This document shows positions 9,859-20,472 of a stretch of DNA of 64,000 bases, one piece after another; positions within the stretch are counted from its first letter, which is position 1; every line of letters begins with the position of its first letter. The stretch is from Clavaria fumosa (taxonomy: Eukaryota; Basidiomycota; Agaricomycetes; Agaricales; Clavariaceae): assembly GCA_951802425.1 (NCBI GenBank), contig OX637795.1:4878501-4942500 (forward strand), read 5' to 3'. Position numbers and translations under genes: made by a program. Under the pieces are notes generated by a model. It did not search any database, was not told the origin of the DNA, and saw only the letters and a program-made list of their open reading frames with translations.

Positions 9859-11955
9859 ATGGTCTCCGCTTTCATCAGGCAACACGAGCTCGAAGCCGAC
9901 AACGACGAAACCGAATTCTCGCGTGAAAAGCGCATTTTCGACGAAACGGAACCCGGCATCAACCTGGGGATCCTGGAAGACGCACTGGCCCATCAAAAGG
10001 CTGAACAGGCGCGATGTGCGCTTCTCCGAGACGAAGTCGCGAAGCGCGAAAAGAAGAAGAGTAAGGTCGCGGGTTCCAACAAGGCGAGGGACGACGTCGC
10101 GGGCCCAAGCAATACGAGGGGCAGGGTCGCGGGTCTCAGCGAACCAGAGGACAACGTCGCGGGCGAGGCTGACCCATCGCCCGCGGACTTCCTGAAAGCT
10201 TGGAAGAAAATAGGGTCAGCTAAAGAAAACAAGGATTGGAACGGGATGGAGCGGGAGGTGCGTAGCAAAATTTCTCGTCTCCATTTGTTCTTCTAAACGT
10301 TGTATTACAGGATTGCGACAATTGCGTCGCAAAGGGCCGGCAGTGCGAGCGCAGCGCTGCCGGCAAATGTCGTCAGTGCGCGGAGGACCACGGGAAGTGC
10401 TCGTGGGTCAAGGAATATCGACGATGGCGCGTCAAGAATGAATACGGTTGGGACGACGCGAAAATCGACGAGGCGCTGAAGCGCGTGGAGGGATCGGAAA
10501 CGGTTGGGATGGCAACCCCGAAGATTGCAAGTCGAGTGGGGGCAGGGTACGCTACCCTGCCCGTTCCGGGGACTCCTACTCGGCCGAATCGCATGAAACG
10601 AACCAGGGTCCGGTCGCGGTCGCCAACTCCGGGTCCATCAACGTCCAAAAGGCGAGTTGCGAAACCGGCATCGTCGAGGGAGTTGGTGGAGGAACAGGAG
10701 AAGGTTGCGGGGAGTTTGGTCCCGCGAAGTGACTTGGAGCGGGAACTCGCGACGCTCCGGAAACAAGCCTTGGAACCCTCGAGGAAGATAGTGTGGGTGC
10801 CAAAGTCGGACAGGGAGGTAGAGTTAGAGGAGGAGTTAGCGTCAGTGAGGCGCGAGTTGGAGGAGGCGTGGAGAAGCGCGAAGGGTGAATTTCAAAGCTT
10901 TTCTACCAATTTGCAGCTTTTACTGAACTCGCGAGTCTGTAGCGAAAGGCAAAGAGGCGGAGGAGACGCGAAGGGAATCAGCGAAGGTGCCTGCGTCCAA
11001 AATTATGGATGCGAAAGTCGCGGAGTTGATGGCACGGGCTGAGGGAGCGGAGAGAGAGTTCGAGGCTCTCCATAGGGAGTGGGAAGGTAAGTAATTGATT
11101 CCTCTTATAACGTCGCGAACTGATTTCCTTGTCATCCAGACCAGGAAGTCAGGTTGAGGGAGACACGCCGCGAGGTGAAGGAGCTGAAGAAGGAGAAGGA
11201 GGGTAAGTTTAACTTTCGCGAGTGTGAAATGAGCTAATTTTGCCCATAGAGTGGTTGGCGACGGCGGGGAAGACTCGCGAAGGATTCGAGGAGGTAAAGG
11301 AGGTGATCGTGACGATGAAGAAGGAATGGTCCGGTAAGTGTTTGTTTTCGTTTCGCGACGTTTTAACTGATCCTCGTGTTTGTCCAGATCAAAAGACCGA
11401 ACTGGAGGAGGTCCGGCGTAGACTGGAGGAAGCTGAGGAGTCGGAACGAAGTAAGTCTCGTAGTCGCGAGTAAAAAAGCAAACTAATCCATGTATTATAG
11501 ATTTGTTCGCGACTATTGTGAAGATGGAAAAGGAGTTGTCGGCGTCGAGGGAGCAGGAGCAAGGTAAGTAGTCGCGAGTTTCATATTCTTGACGATGAGC
11601 TGACGGTTTATTTCTAGAATTGCGTAGTCGATGCACGACGAACATCGGCGAGCTCCGCGAGGCCCGTTTTCGCGGGCGGCGAGGGCTCGAAACGGTTTTC
11701 TTCGCGTATGAGGACCTCTTGCTGAAGTCGCCGCAAGAGCTCCCGTCGTGGGTAGAGAAGTGGGCGGAGCAGGAGCAGCGTCGCGTGCGGAGGGAGTTGC
11801 TAGATCTTCCGAGGGTGGACCAGTGGGGTGTGGAGTTGAAGGGTCCCGAGGGTGGAGAGGAGGAGAAGGGGGGAGAGGAAGGTAAAGTCGCGAGTGTGGA
11901 AGGTGGGGAAGGGGCAGAAGGGTCGCGAAAGGGGAAGCAAAGGGCTCGCGACTAG
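9859..11955 (+). CDS. Coiled-coil protein with Zn(II)2Cys6-like cluster, eight exons
   Basis: The model is 9859-10257, 10311-10884, 10943-11086, 11140-11202, 11250-11333, 11388-11450, 11501-11563 and 11618-11955; 575 residues, every junction in frame. The ATG has the context CCACCATGG. A cysteine cluster opens exon 2: C135-x2-C138-x6-C145-x7-C153-x2-C156-x6-C163, matching the fungal binuclear zinc cluster spacing. Basic and Ser/Pro-rich sequence follows, then charged heptad coiled coil to about residue 460, then an acidic/Gly C-terminus. Exon 1 has VAG-containing repeats. Exons 4-7 are 63, 84, 63 and 63 nt (3, 4, 3 and 3 heptads), and introns 2-7 are all phase 1. A sequence-specific DNA-binding role is the family expectation; its targets are unknown. 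The gene at 12727-14087 has a related layout. Confidence 0.75.
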
Positions 11956-12039
11956 TAGATGGATTGTTTCTTGTCGCATTTTTATTGCGTATATATATTG
12001 CTGTGAATTCCGAAGTGAGAAAGTGAAGAAACACAGAGG

Positions 12040-12343
12040 GAGGCGAGGAAAATTATTGGGTTGCGCGAGTCGCGCGGGTTTATCCGGGTATGCCGCGTGG
12101 AAGTCTTCGAGGAGTTCCTTCGATCCGGAAAGTGATTCGATGGGTTCCTAGGTGTCGTTCTCGGGTCCGTAACCTTCCCAACGTACGAGGTAAAGCACTT
12201 TCCTACCCCTCCTTTGAGAATCTAGTTTTTCGGCGACTTCGTAGTGTTGTTCGCCGTCGATCTCGATAGGGGGCGGGAGAAAAGAGAGAAATCAGTTTGT
12301 GATGCGATAAAACAAAACGTTTACTTACCTTCCCAGTCACCAT
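12040..12343 (-). pseudogene. Small chromodomain gene with TAG at a conserved Trp
   Basis: On the minus strand a 15-nt exon (12343-12329, MVTGK) is followed by a GTAAGT...CGAG intron (12328-12262) and an exon reading [14 protein letters not shown], then [16 protein letters not shown]. This is a clear chromodomain, which in this family binds methylated histone lysines. The next codon is TAG (12150-12148), where chromodomains have an aromatic-cage Trp. The frame stays open beyond it with plausible chromodomain C-terminal helix sequence (SGSKELLEDFHAAYPDKP). The gene is therefore either nonsense-mutated (one G-to-A) or affected by a sequence error. It is convergent with the coiled-coil gene ending at 11955, and its exact end is undefined. 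It could instead be the tail of an old chromovirus, but the short initiating exon argues for a small host-type gene. Confidence 0.6.
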
Positions 12344-12726
12344 ACTTTTCCTAAATAGTTATACTCTCTGCACGTACGTATAGCGATCCAGACGCATTTG
12401 ACTTTACAATGGGACTGATAACTAGCCGGGTCTTATCATTATTTGAGATCTGACTGGTCCCAGATATATAAAAAATCCATCATCTTCATTGGTATCCTTA
12501 TCTGCTACCACAGACATTGCTATCAATCATATTATTACTTCATAACACCCCTGCCTATTTAAAAATTCAGACGGGGTACAGTAAAGGACCGTGAGGGAGA
12601 GCGGGTGGTGAGCCCGCCCGCAGTTGAAAGTGGAGCCTGTGCCTACGCTGCCTCTGCGGAGAGAGTGGGTGATGAGACAGGGGATGAGAGGACGGCAGAA
12701 AAGTGACTTTACACGAAGTTTTTGCT
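12344..12726. other. Intergenic, no gene seen
   Basis: This is about 380 bp of upstream DNA for the chromodomain gene and downstream DNA for the gene ending at 12727. I see no coding signal or repeat of note. Confidence 0.5.
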
Positions 12727-14087
12727 TCATTGATGGCCGGAAGTGTGTCGCGTTTCTCGTGCATGGTTATCCCATGCATTTGCGATTCTTCGGAATGCCT
12801 CGTCTGCCGCAGCGAGGGCGTTTCCCCTTTCCTTCCACGCCTTGATCCTATCCTTTTCCCGACGCATTACTTCCTCCATCGCTTTCATCCGTTTCTCTTC
12901 TTCCGCTTCAACGGCATCTTCCACCTGTTTCATTTTGCGAATCGCCGCCGCGGTTGCACGGATGGCGACACCCAGGTCGGTCATGTCCCCGTCCTTATCA
13001 TTGTTGTTGTTGTTGTTGTTGTCGTTGTTGTCCATGCTGTTCTCGTCGTCGTCCTCATTGGGCGCCAATCTTGATCGCTTTCCGAGAACCGCATTCGTTA
13101 CTGAGCCCGAAGCATCGTCGTTTCCTGCGTCGTCGTCGTTGGGCGCGAATCTTGATCGCTTTCCGAGAACCGCATTCGTTACTGAGCCCGAAGCATCGTC
13201 GTTTCCTGCGTCGTCGTCGTTGGGCGCGAATCTTGATCGCTTTTGCCGAGAGCCTGACGCACGGTTGGCATATGACAGAATTACCACCTTGTGACCCGAT
13301 TTCGCGACGGCCCTGTATTTTGTGGCCCGGGGACCACTCGACAGGTTACAGGACTGTCGATTCGCCTTGCACCGATCGCAGGCGCAGTTGTCTCGACGAG
13401 CCACACAGACCTCGTTTCTGGCCGCACATCGGGAACACCTCTGTTGTACAAAAAAAAAATCAGGTCTTTCGCACCAAGATAACGTCGATGACGCACCTTC
13501 ACCCGTGCCCCTGGCAACTGTTCATCCTCGGAAGCGTTCCTCACTTCGGTCGCGCTCCCCCCCTCTGATCTCATTTGTGCAAGCTTTTCCGCCTCCGCTT
13601 CATCTTGCATTTCGCGAAGCGCCTCCCTCGCCTCTCTCTCCTTCCTCACCCTTTCTTCCGCCTCCTTAGCCTTTTCTTCCGCCTCCCTAGCCTCTTTCTC
13701 CTTCCTCGCCCTTTCTTCCGCTGCCCGCGCCACTTTTTCACGTTCCTGACGTTCCTCCCACACCGAAGCCATCTCCCTCACTCTATCCATGCCCGACATT
13801 ATCCCATCCATCACCACCATCAAATTCGAAGTCACCTTTTCTGTGTCGGGTTTGCATCCCACCGACTTTGCTGTTTCGCAGACCATGCTCGACTTGCTCT
13901 GTTAAACGCATATTTACTGTTTGACTGATAGCGAACTTTTGTCACTTACCATGAGTTCTTTCATTTGTTCCTGCCATTCTTTTCCCTCTCTCCATATCTC
14001 GTTTTTCGTCGTTTGGTATGCCGCCTCCTCGTCTTGCCCACTTGCGATTTCCTGAAACCGCGTTTCGATCCTGACGCCATTTTCCAT
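12727..14087 (-). CDS. Second coiled-coil / Zn(II)2Cys6-like protein, three exons
   Basis: Exons are 14087-13950, 13898-13497 and 13440-12727 (introns 51 and 56 nt, GTAAGT and GTGCGT donors), giving 417 residues, all junctions phase 0. Order: short helical N-terminus, a long Glu/Lys/Arg/Ala coiled coil (about 80-145), then C182-x2-C185-x6-C192-x8-C201-x2-C204-x6-C211, which fits a Zn2Cys6-like cluster with one extra Cys at 199. A tandem 27-residue repeat starting RSRFAPNDDDAGNDDASG (two copies plus a degenerate third) follows, then a DNNDNNNNNNND tract and a second coiled coil. The ATG at 14135-14138 is an alternative in-frame start. TGACGTCA and the TTACCAGCG array lie about 125-190 bp upstream. 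It has the same modules as the 9859-11955 gene in another order, so a paralogous or partner DNA-binding role is plausible. Confidence 0.75.
13062..13245. repeat. 81-bp coding tandem repeat, about 2.3 copies
   Basis: A unit of 81 bp (27 codons) containing TTGATCGCTTTCCGAGAACC and CATCGTCGTTTCCTGCGTCG is repeated almost identically, so the duplication is recent. Period and frame are conserved. It lies in the last exon of the minus-strand gene. Confidence 0.9.
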
Positions 14088-14211
14088 GGCTGAAAGTAAA
14101 AGCAGTTTGAATGGGTTGGGAAAAGCAAGTTCCATCATGAGGAGAGATGGATGAATGAGGAGAGAAGCCGGGCATGGGAAATTCAACTAGATTATATAAT
14201 CCCTTCCGCTG

Positions 14212-14276
14212 TGACGTCAGTAACGCTAGTAACGCTAGTAACGCTGGTAACGCTGGTAACGCTGGTAATGCCAGCG
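14212..14276. repeat. TGACGTCA site and 9-bp TAACGCTGG array
   Basis: TGACGTCA is followed by six imperfect copies of TAACGCTGG/TAACGCTAG, the complement of the TTACCAGCG array at 2.6 kb. It lies 125-190 bp upstream of the 14087 (-) start. Confidence 0.85.
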
Positions 14277-14844
14277 ACTCAACGGCTCAACGACGGTCAC
14301 CGTGAACGCAGGAAGTACCTCCACAAACTCCTCATTAAACCGCTCGCAGTGAGAAAGGCGGAGACAGTTGTGATAAACCGCGACTTTGACCGTGACCGCA
14401 ACCGCGACCAACCGCGAACATGCCATAACTGCGACCATGATCACAGCCGTGATCATGATCGCAAACCCTCGTATCCGGGCTCTGGAAACGACAATGAGGT
14501 ACCGAAACTGTAAATGATCCCAATGAACGTGTCGCTCACAACGTCCACGACACAAGCGGAACTCCCACCGCGCATATCACTGCGATTGACACCAACCCCT
14601 AACACCGATACCGACAGCGGCATCGACGCCCACACCCACACCGACAACAACCAAAGCACGGGTTACACTTTGAACACGTCACGGACGACACGAGAAAAAG
14701 CACAACAACACATCGAGTAAGGGGCACAAGTGAAATTAGATTTGCGCATTGTAGGTATCTTTCGACCGACCAGGCACCGCTCCCTCTATGTACTCCTTGA
14801 CATATACGTACAAGCATAGGGCAATGCCCCAAAATAAGTTATTG
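14277..14844. other. Intergenic with degenerate CGTGACCGCAAC repeats
   Basis: There are alternating CGCGAC, CGTGAC and GATCATGATC motifs at about 14,375-14,470, partly self-complementary, and no supported gene. It separates the start of the 14087 (-) gene from the 3' end of the helicase gene. Confidence 0.5.
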
Positions 14845-17800
14845 CTAGAATTCTAGTTGTTTGTTCTTCCGCATCTCCCAATAGACTAGAATGAGTTCGT
14901 GTACATTAACGAGTGCGGCAGGATTTTGCGTTCTGCTTGAGAGGTACCTCGCAATGTCATCCGTGCCTCTGCTGTGTTCTGGAATCTCTAGCTGATCAAA
15001 TACGGCGCGTTGAATCGATGGAGTTGTGCATATCAGGTACGCCAGGGGTTTCAGCCAGTCCCCAAATTCACAGTCGTTTGGGTCTGGCATTTTCCCAGCA
15101 ACCGGTTTGGGGTGGTCGAATGGGTGACTTTGGGGAACTAGGCAAATGAAACACAGTTGATTCCCTGGGAACCTGAGTAGTTTACGGAACGCCTGGTACT
15201 GCTCGTGTAGGGGTTGAAAGCGGGGACAGCGGAAAGGGGTATTGTGGCTGCTTGGGTCGCTTACACCGTGGAACCAGCACGAAGCGCAGAGTCTGCCGTG
15301 GGTTTGAAGGAGTTGAGATAGAAGATCCAATTTCGTTTGTTTGTTTCCGAACTCGTATCGGATTGTTTCAGAGACGGTGTTGTTAGTAGGGTGGTCTGGC
15401 CATGTGGAAGTTTCAATCAGCTTAGAAACCTGAACAGTCGGATGAGTGACTTACTGTCTCTGGGGTTATGACGTGTAGCAAGAGTGGGTCGTGGGTGGGT
15501 ATGTGGGACGTGAGGGAGTGTGAGATGGCGGGCGGTACGCAAGGGTGGATGGGGTGGCGTCATAGCGGGGCGAGGCGGGATTGTGGGTGGGCGACGACGA
15601 TGTTGCGGCTCCTCGTTGTCCCTTTCGATCCCCCGTTCGATGTCCCGCTCCTCATGGGGAAGTGATGGACGTCGTGATGAACGGTCCTCTGTCGGTGAAA
15701 CAGGGGCTCGCAATGCACGTGTGTGTGTTGGTGTTACGAGGGGGGACGTCGACGGTGGGGTTAGCACGACCGGCAGGGAAGTTTCGGTGAGAGGTGTCGT
15801 CAGCGGTTGCGGTTGACGTAGTCGCGGCCGACGTACCATCGGTTCATCCTGGCATTTTAGAAATCAGTTGGGCGGTTGTTCTCGTAATATTGAATGAACT
15901 TACCGCAACATTGATACAAGAATCGCATAGTTGTCCCATCGGTATTGCGGTGCAGCTGTAAGCCTGTCCGTCGGAGTGGCGACCAATTTCCGTGCGTCGG
16001 CATTGACCTCTTTCTATGAGGTAACGACGCATGGCCCCACGGCCTTTATGGTCCGTTTGTGTGACATCGTCGTCATCTCCCGAGGGGATTTCTGAGTATA
16101 AGAGGAGAGCCTTCGCCGGCTCTCCATCGCGTCCCGCCCTTCCTGTCATTTGATCGTATTCCAGTAACCCGTATGGCGCCTCGATGTTGAGGATGAACCG
16201 AACATGTTGGTAGTCGATACCCTCTCCAAACGCAGATGTTGCAATCAGCCACTGATGTTTTCCCTGACGCCAATCCCCTGACACGATCGGTTTCTCGTCC
16301 GCGTCCATTGGTCCGATGTACATGGGATAGCCAGTGTGTTGCACCATCGTATTTGCGATATGTGTCGTCTTACAAAAGGCGATGCCACAATCTTGTATCC
16401 GGAACGACCGGGCCACTGCCGTCATGATTTGCACAGCTCGGTCGTATATTTCGTCTTTCATGACCTTCACGGCGCGGTAGGAGATCTCCGGACGATATGT
16501 TGGAGCGCGCACTACCTGTACAGTGCGCGGGTCGAGTCTCATTTTCTCGATGATCGCAGTCACCGAAAACTGAGGAAGAGTTGCTGATAGGAATATGAGA
16601 GGCACCGAAAATTGGGACAAGGCGACGAGGGTTTCAAAACATGGCCGGAACTCATGGGATATGAGTAAGTGGTGTGCCTCATCGATGACGATACGCCTCA
16701 GCATGCCAATATCGTGCATACTCTTGAGCAGGTTGATGAAGTGCCCGTCATTCGTCTTGTGTACCGGTGCAAATAGGAGACGCGTCCGCTCAGCATTGAA
16801 CGATTTATTCCCATATTCGCAATGTGGGATATTGTAAAGCGCCGTGGTCTTCATGTGTTGCTCATGTAGTGCGCGTAGGGGTGTGATCACAACGGATACA
16901 CCGTCCCTTTCCGCTTTGGCTGGACCGAAGAAAGCCAGACTCTTCCCGCCTCCTGTACCGATGATACCGATGACGTGAGTCTCTCCACGGCAAACAAGTT
17001 CCACGAGTTCTGCTTGTTGTGGAGATTTGAAGTTGACCGTCGAATCATTGAAGAGCAGCTCCAGTATCCGACGACGTCCGGGATGTACTGCGACTTGGGG
17101 GGGAGTTATTTGCCACGCGTTATTGACCGAAATTGCGGCCCTGGGAATTGATTGCACCGTCCTTTCAAGGACATCTGTAATCAATGGCATCACCGACGTC
17201 TCCCATGTGTGTCTCAACTCTTTCTCTATTATCCCTTGCATCTCATGTCGCCGTATCGTTGTGTCTAGGAGACTCTGGATTTTCTCGGTTAGTCGCGATA
17301 CGCCATACTGTGTGTCATCTCCTTTTTCAACGCCAGGATTATTTCCCTCGGATGGGATGGCCAGTTTCTGGAACCGATGGAGTTGTATCGACCCCTTAAG
17401 CCATCTGGCAAAAGCATCATCATGAAAGTCATCGCGAAGATGGTTATATTCGATGCCGTAGGCATATCGCCCTGTTCGCTCAGAATGTCCAAATTGTTGC
17501 AGAAGGGGATTGTCCTCTTCATCATCCTCGTCAAGCGCCGAGTCGTCATTGAGGTCGATGTCGAGGAGATGACAAAATATCGTTCTCGCCAGTTGCCTCC
17601 AGTCGGATACCTTAAGCGAGATGTAGAGATGTTCTTCTGTCATCGCCGTCATGATCCGCGAGAAACTACTTGTATTCATCGTCCTTCCGGACCGGACCCA
17701 AAGATAGCGTTGATAATTTCGGATACCTTCTTCGTCGTAAATTTCTGGGGCCAGCATCTGTTCAACTGGTCGGATTAGGACGAGTGTGTAGAGCATAATG

Positions 17801-20472
17801 CGCATCGCTTCTCGTGCTGGGAACCGGGCAATCAATTTATCTGCGCCGGTGTTATGTCTCGTCTTGTTGTACGTGTTGACCAATGTCAGGTATCCGGATA
17901 TCGCGTAAAGGGTGCGGGGGGTCGTCTCGGTGTTGACGATCGTCTGGTACTCCATCTCGCTGCCACGTGCAGGACCACCTTGCGTAAATTGTACCAACAT
18001 GTATAAGATGTTGTACAGCTCCGCAAAATTCCCGAATAGGTCATACAGAGCGCCTGTATATCATCAGTCCAGATCTTTGCGTCCCAGTATAGGTACGTAC
18101 CGCGCTTGATATCCACCCCGCCGTGTGCGTGTCGCAAGCAAAATCGATCAGAAACTGCTGGATCATCCAGCAGACGGCGAGCAAATGCATTCGAGAATTT
18201 GTGAAACGGGTTGCGTTGGTCCATGACGAAAGAGTAACCGGGTGTTGTGTTCCTCAAGTCATCACAAATCCACTTTCTCGGTTCCTCAAGATTCATACAT
18301 TGTTCGATTACCTCCTCAAACTCGGGGAAATCTAGTCCTTGAAGTGCTTTTGAGAGGCGTGAATTTCCCTCTTCGACCATCCAGCGTATGAATGCGACCA
18401 ATCTCTTCATGGAGATTGGTTGACCGTCCATCTGCACCACGCTATAGTCTTGATTCCAGCAAAATCGGGGTAGGTGTTTTACTTTAAATGACAGTGACGC
18501 TATCAAATGAAATTGTTTGCGGAGTGCATTGAATTGGGTGGGTTGTCCCTCTGTCAGAATGGGTTTTATGGATTCGTGATAGACTCTGTGGAGATAGTCA
18601 GTCAGTCGGTCAGTCGCTAGTCTGTTGCGGCCGATGAAGGTGATACTAACTCTATAATCGATCCTACATGATCCCTTTTTCGCTTCGAAGCCTCTACACA
18701 GGCAATGGCGCGGATGAACCATTGGATCCGACTAAAATGCGGTGGCATCATGTGGACCGGAGGGAAAGTTCGGTTCGCTTTCACGTGGTATACGACGAGG
18801 AATCGCCGCATGGGACAGAGCCAGTCATTGTCCTGGATTTCTTGTGGGTAAGTCGATAAAAGCGCGAATGACAGTTTGTGAAGCGGATCAAAGAGGTGTA
18901 GGCCGCGTTCAATGTTTTTTTCTAGTTTCTCTGCGCATGTATTCTGCTCCGCAGACAAGGTGATGGGGAATTTCTCTATGGGGGCATGACGGGATCGGAG
19001 GACCATGCACAGATAGCAGACCCAAATATGTGCCACGCGCTTCAAGTACTCTTCCGTCTGCGGTTTACGGAATGGCGTGTTTTCGACGTTGCTGTACAAC
19101 CAGTATCATGACATGTTCAACTGTCAGGGTCATTAATGGGACTTACGTAGTTGGGGAATTAATTAGTCGAAGAAAGAGAGTAGGGAGTGTCGACAGTAGC
19201 TCCGATGCGTGTTGGATGTAGTCTCCAACAGCTTCGACGAGGGGCATGTGTCGGTCGTCCTCTCCCTCTGGGTAAGCCACCAAGCTTCGCAGCTGATCGG
19301 TATCGCAATCTTTCATAGGAACATGCCAACGGGTTGCATATAGGAAGCCATCGAGTTGTCGTCCGTCGAGGGGTGGCTCCACTATGCTGGGTTGTGGGGG
19401 TTGCCTGCGCTTCACTATTGCCGTGTGGTATGCATCGAATGTGCTACCCGATATTGTTTGTGTGAGTGATGCGTCCGTTTCTACGAGGGTTGTTCGTCCT
19501 CGAAACTCGTATATCTGGTGCATGGTTGCCGGGGCTGAGGCCTTGGTACTCGAGACGCCAGGATGGTGTTCTCTGTGGTGAATTTGCATTGTACGTTGAG
19601 ACGCCTGTAGACGGCCACAACCAGCTATCAGGCACTTGAACCCTTTGACGTGTTTGAGGCCGGGGATGGGGGCTATTGGAGAATTGGGTAAGCGCGGTTT
19701 CCCATCTAGTTCATGGCGGTCGATCGCCTCTTTGAACTCGATAGCGGGAGGGACGGTTGGAAAATGGCGCATGGCATGGGTGCGGACTTCAGTGGGGAGT
19801 ATAGCCGCGCCACAGTTGATACAAAATATGATCCTCAGCATCGGTTCTATACGGAGGTCATAGCGGGACAACAGAACGTTCCGGGTCGGCTGTGGATCGA
19901 AGTCATAAGGGTGGTTACGACGGGTTTTTCGTGATGGACGTGGTGATTGCTCTCGAGTACTTGCTTCGCGCCTTCGTTTGGGAAGAGCTGGTTGATCTGA
20001 AAAGTACAGAGCAGAGGTTGACTCCGGGTGTTGATACGATGCTTCAGAGGGTCCTTGCTGATGAGACGGTGAGGGTCGCTCTGATCCACCAGCCAACTCA
20101 GGCCGATGGACAGAGACGAGAGTTTCGGCTTCTATGTCGGAATCGAAGGGATGTGAGGCGTTGGAGGGAGAGGCGCTGTCGTCGATTGATGCCTCGTAAC
20201 TGCCGTTGTGTGTCATAAGGTGTTCGCTCAGGTCCGTCTGAGTGTTGCAGCGAACGTGACAATGCCGACATCTGTAGTTGTGATACCGGGACATGTGTGA
20301 CAGCAAATGTCCGGGCTTTATGATCTGTGGGCAGTAGTCGCATTTTTGGGAGTGATCGGAAGATGTGGCTTGGGTTTGGGGTGAGCGGACGTTTGGGGAA
20401 CTGTAATGCGGTCGTATGTTTGTTCATGCTGATACACTAGCACCTTATCACTCACGTTGGAGATTCAGACAT
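14845..20472 (-). CDS. C2H2 / OrsD-like / RecQ-type DEAH helicase, seven exons
   Basis: Exons: 20472-20456, 20400-19147, 19091-18651, 18585-18101, 18053-15904, 15848-15455 and 15395-14845. Every junction is in frame, giving 1,763 residues. Two C2H2 fingers open the protein (CDYCPQIIKPGHLLSHMSRY at about 26-45; C-x2-C-x12-H-x3-H next), then a Ser/Pro linker, then CINCGAAILPTEVRTHAMRH and a third C2H2-like motif, which resemble the fungal OrsD/DUF3505 type. The helicase lies in exon 5: Walker A GTGGGKS (about 1,098), DEAH (about 1,186), LSAT, and motif VI QMTGRAGRDG (about 1,366), as in RecQ-family 3'-5' DNA helicases. A Pro/Arg-rich linker and a Cys/His-containing C-terminus follow. Telomere-linked helicases of fungi share this kind of core. 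It probably acts in the nucleus on DNA. The frame is intact. Confidence 0.85.

Noticed and set aside
14151..14513. 120-codon plus-strand frame with TLVTLVTLV and DRDRNRDQ
   Set aside because: It is created by the 9-bp array and the CGTGACCGC-type simple repeats, lies in a promoter, and has no homologous-looking segment.
14845..20472. Helicase as a Helitron Rep/helicase
   Set aside because: It has a RecQ-type DEAH core and motif VI QMTGRAGRDG, not Pif1-type motifs, and no HUH nuclease motif was seen.
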